Assembly: GCF_001544575.2 (NCBI RefSeq) | Contig: NZ_FCNY02000001.1 | Coordinates: 676,654 to 740,653, forward strand | Reading direction: 5' to 3' | DNA length: 64,000 nucleotides | Source of the DNA: Caballeronia cordobensis | GTDB taxonomy: Bacteria; Pseudomonadota; Gammaproteobacteria; Burkholderiales; Burkholderiaceae | Part shown: positions 22,569 through 31,307 of the stretch, piece by piece | Numbering within the stretch: the stretch's first letter is position 1 | Layout: each line of letters opens with the position of its first letter | Notes under the pieces: generated by a model | Told to the model about the DNA's origin: nothing | The model's database searches: none | The model's input: the letters and a program-made list of their open reading frames with translations, nothing else | Position numbers and translations under genes: made by a program

Positions 22569-23075
22569 CTATCGATCTGGGCGCTTATTACCCGTCACCA
22601 TCGCCCGAATCAAATTCTCCCGCGTCCACAGGCTCATCAAAATCGCTGCAACGACATGCACGCACACGCACACCTCGACGGCAATCGACAGCCACGTATG
22701 AATCTCCTGCGGCCAGTCCTCGCCCCAGAACGCATCGAGCCGCATGATCCAGCCCGACACCGCGAGCGCAAGAATCAGAAACCACAGCAAAAGCGCCATC
22801 AATCCGCCGAGCGGATTGTGCGATACGTGATGCACCGGCTTGCCCTTCGCAAGCGAGCGCAGATATTCGGAGAGATGTGAAAACGTCGGCCACCACGCGG
22901 CAAAGCGCGCATGACGCGAGCCGACGAAGCCCCACGCGATCCGCGCCACGACCAGCCCCGCCGCGACGTAACCGAGCAGGCGATGCGTGGAATCCGTCGG
23001 ACCGAACAGATTCCACAGCACGATGCCCGCGACGACCCAGTGCGTCAGCCGGACGAAGCCGTCCCAGACTTTCAC
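22569..23075 (-). CDS. Cytochrome b561-type membrane haem protein
   Basis: A 168-residue inner-membrane protein with four hydrophobic helices and histidines placed as haem ligands: VRLTHWVVAG in helix 1, STHRLLGYV in helix 2, EIHTWLSIAVE and CVCVHVVAAI in the last two. It belongs to the di-haem cytochrome b561 / Ni,Fe-hydrogenase b-subunit family, which carries electrons across the membrane. The start is GTG at 23075 with a weak ribosome site, ten bases after the stop of the PepSY gene, so the two are probably translated together. The electron partner is unknown. Confidence 0.88.
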   Translation of the reverse strand: MKVWDGFVRLTHWVVAGIVLWNLFGPTDSTHRLLGYVAAGLVVARIAWGFVGSRHARFAAWWPTFSHLSEYLRSLAKGKPVHHVSHNPLGGLMALLLWFLILALAVSGWIMRLDAFWGEDWPQEIHTWLSIAVEVCVCVHVVAAILMSLWTRENLIRAMVTGNKRPDR

Positions 23076-23085
23076 CGCGCGCGCG

Positions 23086-23349
23086 TCACTCGACTTCCGC
23101 CTTCACGACAGCCAGCGTCTTCGTGTCGTAATAAATCTCGACCTTCTTGCCGTCCTTGTCGTGGCCGTAGATCTCGTAGCAGTTTCCATCGACCTTGAAT
23201 TTGCGAATCTTGTAGCCCTGCGCCTCAAGCTGCGCCTTGGCGTCCGATTCCTTCATCCACTCGCTCTTCGGATGCGCCGTGCAGTCCGCCTTCGCGAACG
23301 CCGCGCCCGAAAAACCCAATGCCAACGACAAAGCCAGAACCTTAAGCAT
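23086..23349 (-). CDS. PepSY-domain periplasmic protein
   Basis: An 87-residue exported protein: signal peptide MLKVLALSLALGFSGAAFA, then a short PepSY-like alpha/beta domain (DAKAQLEAQGYKIRKFKVDG, YEIYGHDKDGKKVEIYYDTKT). Two cysteines (DCTAH and GNCYE) could form a disulphide. Such proteins are often encoded next to cytochrome b561, as here, and are thought to assist or regulate it. GGGAG precedes the ATG. The pair is a two-gene operon on the minus strand. Confidence 0.88.
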   Translation of the reverse strand: MLKVLALSLALGFSGAAFAKADCTAHPKSEWMKESDAKAQLEAQGYKIRKFKVDGNCYEIYGHDKDGKKVEIYYDTKTLAVVKAEVE

Positions 23350-23427
23350 CGCTAACTCCCGGTGGTTTCGAACTGGCTACTCTACTGCCACCGGATGCGC
23401 GCCGCAAGCAAATCGAAAGTTTGTCCG

Positions 23428-25116
23428 CTAGCGCTGGCCTTGCTGGCGAATTTGTTCGAGTGTCGCGCCCGGCGTGCTCTGATCCTGCGGAATGCGGATT
23501 TCGATGACCGCCGGCAGCCCCGAAGCCTGCGCGCGCTCGAACGCGGGCATGAACTGATCGGTCGTCTCGACCAGTTCGCCATGCGCGCCGAACGCGCGTG
23601 CGTAGGCGACGAAGTCCGGATTCGTGAGCCCCGTGCCATGCACGCGATTCGGATAATGCCGCTCCTGATGCATGCGGATCGTGCCGTACTGCGCGTTGTT
23701 CACGACGATGAAAATTACCGCGAGCCCGTACTGCATCGCCGTGGCGATCTCGTTGCTCGACATCATGAAGCAGCCGTCGCCCGCAAACGCGATCACCGTG
23801 CGCGCCGGATAAAGCGACTTCGCGGCGATTGCGGCAGGCACGCCGTAGCCCATCGCACCGCTCGTCGGCGCAACCTGCGAGCGGAAATGCCGGTACGAAT
23901 AGTGCCGATGCAGCCAGGTCGCGTAATTGCCCGCGCCGTTCGTGAGGATCGAGTCGGCGGGAATCGTCTCTGCGAGCTGACGCATGATTTCGCCGAGCTG
24001 AACGTCGCCGAGCATCGGGCGCGGCGTGCGCCATTCGAGGTACGCCGCGTGCGCGGCTTCGGCGCTGCCGGCCCACGAGACGCTGGCGGGCGGTTCCAGT
24101 GAGGCCAGAAGAGAGGCGATTTCGGGCATGCCCGAGACGATCGGCAGATCGGCGCTGTACACGCGGCCGAGCTCTTCCGCGCCCTGATGCACGTGGATGA
24201 GCGTCTGCTTCGTCTTCGGAATATCGAGCAGCGTGTAGCCGCCGGTCGTCGATTCGCCCATGCGCGGGCCGAGCACGAAGAGCACGTCGGCATCGCGCAC
24301 GCGCGCGGCGAGCGCCGGATTGATGCCCAGGCCGACATCGCCCGCATAGTTCGGATGCTCGTTGGACAGCGTGTCCTGATAGCGGAACGCGCAGCCCACC
24401 GGCAGTTTCCATTGCTCGACGAAGCGCGCGAAGTCCTGCGTCGCCTCGGCGGTCCAGCCGCTGCCGCCCGCGATCACGAACGGCTTCTTCGCGTTCGCGA
24501 GCAATTCGCTTAGACGCGCCATCTGCGCCGCCGAAGGCGACGCCGCCACGCGCTGATAACGCGGCACGGGCGGCGCGGCGTCGACGGCTTCGGTCAGCAT
24601 GTCTTCGGGCAGCGCGAGCACGACCGGCCCCGGACGGCCCGATGTCGCCGTGTGAAACGCGTGACTCATGTATTCCGGCACGCGGCGCGGATCGTCGATC
24701 TGCGCGACCCACTTCGCCATCTGCCCGAACATGCGCCGGTAATCGATTTCCTGAAACGCTTCGCGGTCCATGTGCTCCCGCGCGCATTGGCCGATGAGCA
24801 GGATCATCGGCGTCGAATCCTGAAACGCGGTGTGCACGCCGATCGACGCGTGCGTCGCGCCCGGCCCGCGCGTGACGATCGCGATGCCCGGCTTGCCCGT
24901 CAGCTTGCCGACCGCCTCGGCCATGTTCGCCGCGGCCGCCTCGTGGCGGCAGACGATCGTCTGAATCTGCGAGGTTTCGTCGTGAAGGGAATCGAGGACC
25001 GCCAGGAAGCTTTCTCCGGGCACGCAAAACACGCGTTCGACGCCGTGATGCGCGAGCGCATCGACGAGAAGACGCGCACCGGTGGTCTGAATCTGAGCGG
25101 GGACAGCGGACGCCAT
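23428..25116 (-). CDS. Thiamine-diphosphate-dependent enzyme of the acetolactate synthase family
   Basis: The 562-residue protein has the three-domain layout of this family. The N-terminal Pyr domain has the ThDP-activating glutamate in CRHEAAAANMAEA; the central domain follows; the C-terminal PP domain has the cofactor motif GDGCFMMSSNEIATA and then FIVVNNAQYGTI. Members include acetolactate synthase, glyoxylate carboligase and various decarboxylases. No small regulatory subunit (ilvH/ilvN) is adjacent, so biosynthetic acetolactate synthase is less likely and the substrate is undetermined. GGAG lies about ten bases before the ATG. It is transcribed away from flhF. Confidence 0.85.
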   Translation of the reverse strand: MASAVPAQIQTTGARLLVDALAHHGVERVFCVPGESFLAVLDSLHDETSQIQTIVCRHEAAAANMAEAVGKLTGKPGIAIVTRGPGATHASIGVHTAFQDSTPMILLIGQCAREHMDREAFQEIDYRRMFGQMAKWVAQIDDPRRVPEYMSHAFHTATSGRPGPVVLALPEDMLTEAVDAAPPVPRYQRVAASPSAAQMARLSELLANAKKPFVIAGGSGWTAEATQDFARFVEQWKLPVGCAFRYQDTLSNEHPNYAGDVGLGINPALAARVRDADVLFVLGPRMGESTTGGYTLLDIPKTKQTLIHVHQGAEELGRVYSADLPIVSGMPEIASLLASLEPPASVSWAGSAEAAHAAYLEWRTPRPMLGDVQLGEIMRQLAETIPADSILTNGAGNYATWLHRHYSYRHFRSQVAPTSGAMGYGVPAAIAAKSLYPARTVIAFAGDGCFMMSSNEIATAMQYGLAVIFIVVNNAQYGTIRMHQERHYPNRVHGTGLTNPDFVAYARAFGAHGELVETTDQFMPAFERAQASGLPAVIEIRIPQDQSTPGATLEQIRQQGQR

Positions 25117-25429
25117 GCGAAGAAGTCTCCTTTTTTGAGTGTCCAGCCAGTCGCGAGTGCGAACCGGACCGTGAGCGAATTGCCCTAAAGCTTACGCCCA
25201 CGCGCCGATGTCCGGAACGAAGCGAGGCGGAATCTTTTTCCGGCGGCGCGCACGTTTGCGCCGGCCCCGCATGTCCATCAGCCGAAATACCCCTTTTTCT
25301 CACCTTTTATCCAGCGATGGGCAAACGCTCAAGTTCGCAATAATGGCTTCACTGAAAAGCGGGCACGGCAATAACGCAGAACGTGCCGCTGGCTAAAGAT
25401 CGCAGTCTCACACCTCATCGGGGGCAAGT
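25117..25429. other. Divergent gap between the ThDP enzyme and flhF
   Basis: These 313 bases separate two divergent genes and must hold both promoters. AATAAT near 25340 could be a -10 box for flhF, but no convincing -35 partner is seen. I found no FliA-type promoter here. This is one end of the segment that I suspect was inverted. Confidence 0.4.
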
Positions 25430-27202
25430 TTGAACATTCGTAAATTCATCGGCGCGAACAGCCGCGACGCATTGCGCCAGGTTCGTGAAGCGCTCGGACC
25501 CGATGCCGTGGTGTTGTCCAATCGCACGCTGGATGATGGCTCCGTCGAGATCGTCGGTGTCGCGGACAGCGATATCGCCTCGATCTCGCCCGCCGCGAAG
25601 GAACAGGCTGCGCGTTCGTCCGGCACGTCGCGCGCCGCGCTCGCCGCCGCCGCGGCCGCGATGCCGGTCAAGCAATCCGCCGCCAATCCGTATGCGAGCG
25701 GCGACGTGTTCTCGTCGGTCTTCGGCGCGAACACCGATGCCGACGACGAATTTCACGCCGATCCCGAAGCCCACGCCGACGACGAAACGCCCCGCACGAT
25801 GGCCGACACGAATCCGTGGCTGATCGAGCACGCGAAGCGCATCGCGCAACAGGCGTCGATGCCGTCGAACCGCCCGCTCACGGCGTCCGCGGCGATTGCG
25901 CGCGGCATGGGCGTGCCGGTGCCGGCTTCCGCGCAGGAAACGCGCGCCGCAAAAGCGCCGGAAGCCGGCAAGTACGCGATGCGTCAGCAAGCCAGGCGCC
26001 CCGAAGCGGCTGTCGAGCCGAAAGTCGAAACGCCCGAGTGGGCGCGCGAAGCCGCGCAAGTCGCCGCGCGCCGCGCCGCGCAGAAGATCAACGCAAGCGC
26101 GCCGCACGCCGATGCGCCCGTGGCGAGCCAGGCGAGCGCCACGCCCGAGCACCCGTTCGAAGGCTTGCCCGCGAACGCGGCGGCCGTCGTCACGGAAGCG
26201 ATCCGTGCGCGCATGGAGCAAGTCGTCAACGAAACCGTGATGAACGAGCTCTCATCGATGCGCACCATGATGGAAGAGCACTTCTCCGGTCTGCTCTGGG
26301 GCGAGCGTCAGCGCCGCAACCCCACGGGCAGCGCGCTCACGAAGCGTCTTTTCTCCGCCGGCTTCTCGGCGCAGCTCGTGCGCATGATGGTGGAGAACAT
26401 GCCGGAGATGGAGAGCGTGGAAGGCGCGCTCGAATGGGTGCAGCAAGTGCTCGAATCGAATATCCCGGTGATGGACAGCGAAGACGCGCTGATGGAGCGC
26501 GGCGGTGCGTTCGCGCTGATGGGCCCGACGGGCGTCGGCAAGACCACGACCACCGCGAAGCTCGCGGCGCGCTGCGTGATGCGCTTCGGCGCAAGCAAGG
26601 TCGCGCTGCTCACGACCGACAGCTACCGGATCGGCGCGCACGAACAACTGCGCATCTTCGGCAAGATTCTCGGCGTCTCGGTTCACGCGGTGAAGGACGC
26701 CGCCGACCTGCAGCTCGCGCTGTCCGAGCTGCGCAACAAACATATCGTGCTGATCGACACCATCGGCATGAGCCAGCGCGATCGCATGGTCTCCGACCAG
26801 ATCGCGATGCTGTGCGGCGCGGGTCATCCGGTGCAGCGCATTTTGCTGCTTAACGCGACGAGCCACGGCGACACGCTCAACGAAGTCGTGCAGGCCTACA
26901 AGAGCGCGCCGGATCAGCCGCCGCTCGCGGGCTGCATTCTCACGAAGCTCGACGAAGCGACCAATCTCGGCGGCGTGCTCGACACCGTCATCCGCTACAA
27001 GCTGCCCGTGCACTACGTTTCGACGGGCCAGAAGGTGCCGGAGAACCTGTACGTCGCGACCAAGCGTTTTCTGATCAAGAGCGCGTTTTGCATTCCGCGC
27101 GACGGCTCGCCGTTCGTGCCGCAGGACGAAGAAGTGCCGGCGCTGCTCTCCGCGTTGTCGGCGCGTGCCTCGACCGAAATGCATGGGGTGCACTTTGGAT
27201 AA
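25430..27202 (+). CDS. flhF: Flagellar SRP-family GTPase FlhF
   Basis: FlhF marks the cell site and number of flagella and is an SRP-type GTPase. The 590-residue protein has a conserved N-terminus (MNIRKFIGANSRDALRQVREALG), a long low-complexity Ala/Pro/Arg-rich B region (roughly 45-250), and the NG domain with P-loop GPTGVGKT (365-372), G3 region DTIGMSQRD and G4 LTKLDEATNLGG. The usual G3 is DTAG; here Ile replaces Ala. The start is TTG at 25430 behind GGGGGCAAG. The stop overlaps the flhG start. In many relatives it follows flhA directly; here flhA lies 20 kb away on the other strand. Confidence 0.95.
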   Translation: MNIRKFIGANSRDALRQVREALGPDAVVLSNRTLDDGSVEIVGVADSDIASISPAAKEQAARSSGTSRAALAAAAAAMPVKQSAANPYASGDVFSSVFGANTDADDEFHADPEAHADDETPRTMADTNPWLIEHAKRIAQQASMPSNRPLTASAAIARGMGVPVPASAQETRAAKAPEAGKYAMRQQARRPEAAVEPKVETPEWAREAAQVAARRAAQKINASAPHADAPVASQASATPEHPFEGLPANAAAVVTEAIRARMEQVVNETVMNELSSMRTMMEEHFSGLLWGERQRRNPTGSALTKRLFSAGFSAQLVRMMVENMPEMESVEGALEWVQQVLESNIPVMDSEDALMERGGAFALMGPTGVGKTTTTAKLAARCVMRFGASKVALLTTDSYRIGAHEQLRIFGKILGVSVHAVKDAADLQLALSELRNKHIVLIDTIGMSQRDRMVSDQIAMLCGAGHPVQRILLLNATSHGDTLNEVVQAYKSAPDQPPLAGCILTKLDEATNLGGVLDTVIRYKLPVHYVSTGQKVPENLYVATKRFLIKSAFCIPRDGSPFVPQDEEVPALLSALSARASTEMHGVHFG

Positions 27203-28097
27203 GTTCGTGCTCGACCAGGCGGAAGGTCTGCGACGGCTCCTCACCCGCGCCGGTTCGCGCGTGGTGGCGGTCGCGGGCGGTCCGGCGGGCATCGGATGCA
27301 CGTCGGCGGTGGCGAATCTCGGCGCGGCGCTGTCCGTGCATGGCAAGGACGTGCTCGTGATCGACGAGCATCGCGACGCAGGATCGATCAGCCGTCTCGC
27401 GGGCCTCGACGATGCGGGCGCGCTCGCCGCGGTGATGTCCGGCCGCCGCGCGCTCACCGAAGTCGTCGAGCGCACGCCGCTCGGCTTCTCGCTGATGGCC
27501 GCGCCCCGCGACGAACGCATCGTCCACGACGCCGCGCAGTGCCGCGCCCTGCTCGACGGTCCTGCGGACATCGTGCTGATCGATGCGCAGCTCGATCGCC
27601 ACGGCGCGCTGTCGACGCTCGCGGCGCAGGCGCATGACTTTCTGGTCGTGACGCGGGTGGCCGCGTCCGCGATCACCGAGGCGTATGCGTGCATGAAGCG
27701 CCTGCATTACGCCCATGCGATCGGCCAGTTCCGCGTGCTGATCAATCACGTTCAGAACCCGGCCGACGCGGCGGTCGCGTTCGACAACCTGTCGGGCGTC
27801 GCGAGCCGGTATCTGGCCGTGTCGCTCGTGCAGGCGGGATATGTGTCCGAGGATGCGCGCGTCGCTCGGGCGAAGGAACTCTCACGCTGCGCAGTCGAAG
27901 CGTTCCCGGCCACGGCCGCGGCGCGCGACTACCGCGCGATTGCGGCGGAGCTCCTGCACTGGCCGATGCGCCCCACGCCGTATCCGGCGAAAGCGGATGG
28001 CCAGAAGAACGCGCGCAACCCGGTAGGCGACTCTGACCACGGCTTGCGAGAGGTTTTGTTTTCCGCGCATGCAATGAGCAGCACGGCGTCGATGTGA
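27195..28097 (+). CDS. flhG: Flagellar number regulator FlhG (MinD/ParA family) with altered P-loop
   Basis: FlhG is a MinD-like ATPase that antagonises FlhF and limits flagellar number. The 300-residue product from TTG 27195 (MDKFVLDQAEGLRRLLTRAG) has the fold of the family (VLVIDEHRDAGS, DIVLIDAQLDRHG, FLVVTRVAASAITEAYACMK). Its deviant Walker A reads AGGPAGIGCTS (27-37) instead of xKGGxGKT: both lysines are missing, replaced by Ala27 and Cys35. The start choice follows the family N-terminus and GGGG six bases upstream; an in-frame ATG at 27183 would add four residues. It overlaps flhF by eight bases, so translation is coupled. Confidence 0.9.
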   Translation: MDKFVLDQAEGLRRLLTRAGSRVVAVAGGPAGIGCTSAVANLGAALSVHGKDVLVIDEHRDAGSISRLAGLDDAGALAAVMSGRRALTEVVERTPLGFSLMAAPRDERIVHDAAQCRALLDGPADIVLIDAQLDRHGALSTLAAQAHDFLVVTRVAASAITEAYACMKRLHYAHAIGQFRVLINHVQNPADAAVAFDNLSGVASRYLAVSLVQAGYVSEDARVARAKELSRCAVEAFPATAAARDYRAIAAELLHWPMRPTPYPAKADGQKNARNPVGDSDHGLREVLFSAHAMSSTASM

Positions 28098-28115
28098 TCA
28101 AGATAGGTGACCAAG

Positions 28116-28847
28116 ATGTATAACGCCCAAGGCAAACTCTCACAGTCGGAAGTGCTGACGAAATATGCGCCGCTCGTACGCCGGCTGGGGCTTCAGCTCG
28201 TCGCCAAGATGCCGGCGAGCGTCGATCTCGACGATCTGATTCAGGCCGGCATGATCGGCCTCCTGGATGCGGCGAGCCGCTACAAGGAAGATCAGGGCGC
28301 GCAGTTCGAAACCTACGCGAGCCAGCGCATTCGCGGCGCGATGCTCGACGAACTGCGCGCGAACGACTGGCTGCCGCGCAGCATGCGCAAGACGTCGCGC
28401 GAAGTCGAATCGGCGGTGCACAAGGTCGAGCAGAACCTCGGCCGCTCGGCGAGCGAGACGGAGATCGCGGACCACATGAAGTTGCCGCTCGACGAATATC
28501 AGTCGATGCTGCAGGACTTGCACGGCAGCCAGCTGATCTATTACGAAGACTTCGACCGCTCCGCCGACGACGAGCCGTTCCTCGACCGTTATTGCGTCGA
28601 TCGCTCGGACCCGCTCTCCGCGCTGCTCGATGACAGCCTGCGCGGCGCGCTGATCGAAGCCATCGACAAGCTGCCGGAACGCGAGAAGCTGCTGATGAGC
28701 CTTTACTACGAACGCGGCCTGAACCTGCGCGAAATCGGCGCGGTGATGGAAGTGAGCGAATCGCGCGTGTGCCAGTTGCACAGCCAGGCGGTTGCGCGCC
28801 TGCGCACGAAGCTGCGCGAGCAGGCGTGGACGAGCGTCGAGGCCTGA
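28116..28847 (+). CDS. fliA: Flagellar sigma factor sigma-28
   Basis: FliA directs RNA polymerase to late flagellar promoters and is held by FlgM until the hook is complete. The 243-residue protein has sigma regions 2 (DLDDLIQAGMIGLLDAASRY, FETYASQRIRGAMLDELR), 3 and 4 (LPEREKLLMSLYYERGLNLREIG-like, with the helix-turn-helix VSESRVCQLHSQAVARLR). I chose the ATG at 28116 because AGGTGA lies five bases upstream; the GTG at 28107 sits inside that ribosome site. Promoters fitting its consensus are present in this window before flgM, ycgR and flgKL. Confidence 0.96.
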   Translation: MYNAQGKLSQSEVLTKYAPLVRRLGLQLVAKMPASVDLDDLIQAGMIGLLDAASRYKEDQGAQFETYASQRIRGAMLDELRANDWLPRSMRKTSREVESAVHKVEQNLGRSASETEIADHMKLPLDEYQSMLQDLHGSQLIYYEDFDRSADDEPFLDRYCVDRSDPLSALLDDSLRGALIEAIDKLPEREKLLMSLYYERGLNLREIGAVMEVSESRVCQLHSQAVARLRTKLREQAWTSVEA

Positions 28848-28853
28848 GGCTTT

Positions 28854-29954
28854 CTAGCTGGCTTCGAAGTCGCGCGTCTCGGCGAAGACGGTCTTGCCTT
28901 CGCCGAGACTTTTCGCGCGATACATGGCGCGATCGGCGGCGCGCAGCACGGCGGTCATACCCGTCTGATGCCCGGCCGTCGCGCTCGACAGCAGACATGC
29001 GCCGATGCTCGCCGATACCGACACCGGCCGTTCCTGCACCGACGTGATCGCGCCCAGCACCGAATGGATGCTGTCCGCGACCGCGAGCACCGCGGCGCGA
29101 TCGCGCACCTGATGCGCGAGCACGACGAACTCGTCGCCGCCCAGACGCGCGGTCGTGTCGGTCTTGCGCATGCGCTTGGCGAGCGCGTGCGCGAACGATT
29201 GCAGCAACATGTCGCCGACGGCGTGCCCGTAGGTGTCGTTCACTTCCTTGAAGCCGTCGAGATCGATGAGCAGCAGCGCGGTGGCTGCGTCGCCATCGCT
29301 GGCGGCTGCGGATGCGATCATCGCGCGATCGACGATCTGTTCGAGCGCGTAACGGTTCGATAGTCCCGTGAGCGGATCGGTCGATGCCTGGCGCGCGAGG
29401 TCGCGATTGACGCTGCCGAGCCGGTCGACGAGCACGCTCAGATACACCGACGCGCCCAGCACACTCAGACCCAGCCCGATCGCGGCGGGGATATTCGCAT
29501 TCCACCACGGCTGCCCGATGCTCAGCGAAACGACGATGACGAGCGCCGTCGCGCACGACACGGCGAGCGTGCGCTTGCCGTAGCGGCATCCCGAGCCGAT
29601 CAGAAACCAGAACATTACCCAGATGAGCGGCAGCGCCGTGGCGCCGCCCGCGGCGAGCGCGAGCCCGAGAATCGACTGGTCGGCGATGGTCGTCGCGGTG
29701 AGGCGCGTCTGCGATGCCGACGCCGCGCGGCTCACGATAAGCAGCGTGATCGCGCCGTAGGACACGTACAGCCCGACGATGCGCATGACAAGGAACGCAT
29801 CGCGCGAAGGATGGAGCCACGAAAAGACGCCATATGCCACGAGAACCGCTGCGCCCATCCAGACACGCAGCGTGGCCTGCTCGCGTTCGGGATTCCGGTG
29901 CCCGGACCATGGAAAGACATAGCCCCGGCGTGCCGGTTGATGCGCCTGCTCCAT
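28854..29954 (-). CDS. Membrane-bound diguanylate cyclase (GGDEF domain)
   Basis: Makes cyclic di-GMP from two GTP. The 366-residue protein has about five to six N-terminal hydrophobic helices (residues about 30-180) with no recognised sensor motif, then a complete GGDEF domain: TDPLTGLSNRYALE, LLLIDLDGFKEVNDTYGH, and the active-site GGDEF at 272-276. The inhibitory site RxxD (RKTD, 263-266) lies five residues before it, so product inhibition is expected. No EAL domain. It converges on fliA with six bases between the stops. With YcgR it provides a c-di-GMP input to motility in this cluster, an inference from proximity. Confidence 0.93.
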   Translation of the reverse strand: MEQAHQPARRGYVFPWSGHRNPEREQATLRVWMGAAVLVAYGVFSWLHPSRDAFLVMRIVGLYVSYGAITLLIVSRAASASQTRLTATTIADQSILGLALAAGGATALPLIWVMFWFLIGSGCRYGKRTLAVSCATALVIVVSLSIGQPWWNANIPAAIGLGLSVLGASVYLSVLVDRLGSVNRDLARQASTDPLTGLSNRYALEQIVDRAMIASAAASDGDAATALLLIDLDGFKEVNDTYGHAVGDMLLQSFAHALAKRMRKTDTTARLGGDEFVVLAHQVRDRAAVLAVADSIHSVLGAITSVQERPVSVSASIGACLLSSATAGHQTGMTAVLRAADRAMYRAKSLGEGKTVFAETRDFEAS

Positions 29955-30128
29955 ACTGAACCCCTGGATGGTTTTCTTTCTTTTATCTTGCTGTTATGAC
30001 CTGCAGCCCCGTCGCATGATGCCGGTGAACGTTGCACCGGCGAGCGATCCGCTATTTTGCAGCTTTTTGCGAAGAGGCTGTGTTTCGTGTAACTACTCCT
30101 TTTGCACGACTATTTCGACTTCACCGCG

Positions 30129-31124
30129 ATGCGCGACGAATCTCTTCTTTCTCTCGACGGCGAATGGCTGCCGGTCTGCAACAGCGATGACGTGCCGGAT
30201 GGCGGCGCGCGCGGGTTCATCGTCGCGGATGAAAGGATCGTCGTCTGGCGCGACAGCCTCGGCGCGGCGCATGTGTGGCGCGATTACTGTCCGCATCGGG
30301 GCGCGCAGTTGTCGCTCGGTCAGGTGATGCGCGATCAGATCGTGTGTCCGTATCACGGCTGGCGATACGACATCGAAGGGCAGTGTCTGCGCATTCCGTC
30401 GAATCCGTCGCTGCGGCCTTCGAAGCGCGCCTGCGCGACGACGTTCGTCAGCGAGGAGAAGTACGGCGTCGTGTGGATGTGCTTCGGCGAGCCCGCGCAT
30501 GCGCTCGATTTTTTTCCCGAAGCCGCGATTCCCGGTGGCCGGCGCATCAACCTCGCGCCGCAGACGGTGAAGTCGTCGGCGCCGCGCGTCGTCGAGAATT
30601 TTCTGGATATGGCGCACTTCTCGTTCGTGCATGCCGGGATTCTCGGCGAGGAGGCGCACACGGAAGTGCCCGACTACGAAGTCATCGCCACCGATGATGG
30701 CCTGGAGGCGCGGCAGTGCCGGTACTGGCAGCCCGCGGGGATTCCGGGGCAGGGCGGCGGCGCGATGATCGACTATGTGTATCGCGTGAAGCGGCCCTTG
30801 ATCGCGACGCTCACGAAGATGGCCGGCGGCGGGTTGGGGGCGTTGCATATCATGCTGGCGGCGTCCCCGGTCACGCAGACGGAGACGCGCGCGTGGCTCG
30901 TTTCCGTGCATGAGGACGACGCGGTGCATAGCGATCGGGAGCTTTACGACTTCAATATGGAAATCCTGATGCAGGACACGCCGATCGTCGAATCGCAATG
31001 GCCCCCGCTTTTGCCGCTGGCGCTCGACGCGGAGTTGCATCAGCGGGCGGATCGGACGGCGGTGGCGTACAGGAAGTGGCTGGCGGGAATGGCGTTTGGA
31101 TACGGCACGCTGCTCGAACGTTAG
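30129..31124 (+). CDS. Rieske non-haem iron oxygenase, alpha-subunit type
   Basis: Enzymes of this family add oxygen to, or demethylate, aromatic and related compounds. The 331-residue protein has the Rieske [2Fe-2S] ligands Cys54 and His56 (DYCPHRG) and Cys73 and His76 (IVCPYHGW), and the mononuclear iron motif with Asp160, His163 and His168 (ENFLDMAHFSFVHAG). Size and layout resemble vanillate demethylase-like oxygenases. No ferredoxin or reductase gene is adjacent, so it must borrow one. The start is not certain: ATG 30129 is used here; TTG 30102 would add nine residues and neither has a good ribosome site. Confidence 0.88.
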   Translation: MRDESLLSLDGEWLPVCNSDDVPDGGARGFIVADERIVVWRDSLGAAHVWRDYCPHRGAQLSLGQVMRDQIVCPYHGWRYDIEGQCLRIPSNPSLRPSKRACATTFVSEEKYGVVWMCFGEPAHALDFFPEAAIPGGRRINLAPQTVKSSAPRVVENFLDMAHFSFVHAGILGEEAHTEVPDYEVIATDDGLEARQCRYWQPAGIPGQGGGAMIDYVYRVKRPLIATLTKMAGGGLGALHIMLAASPVTQTETRAWLVSVHEDDAVHSDRELYDFNMEILMQDTPIVESQWPPLLPLALDAELHQRADRTAVAYRKWLAGMAFGYGTLLER

Positions 31125-31140
31125 CGCGCCGCTTCGTTCT

Positions 31141-31163
31141 ATTGTTCTCGTTTCGCGAACAAT
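31141..31163. promoter_or_regulatory. Operator-like inverted repeat upstream of the isochorismatase-family gene
   Basis: ATTGTTC (31141-31147) and GAACAAT (31157-31163) form a perfect 7-bp inverted repeat with nine bases between. It lies 145 bases before the hydrolase start and 17 bases after the oxygenase stop. The form suits a dimeric repressor of the LysR, TetR or MarR type, but none is encoded nearby. Confidence 0.4.
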
Positions 31164-31307
31164 ATCTTCTCCGAAGGCAGGATTCCCTCATTGGAAGGAA
31201 GGCGTCAGCATTGTCGTTGAGACTTCAGACGTGCAGCGATCGAGCGCAAGACATGCATTCGATGGCCGATTCGCCACGAAGTCCATCAACTTTGGACGGA
31301 GCTTCTA

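Noticed and set aside
25208..25396. Short plus-strand frame before flhF
   Set aside because: No ribosome site, no recognisable pattern; it lies in the divergent promoter gap.
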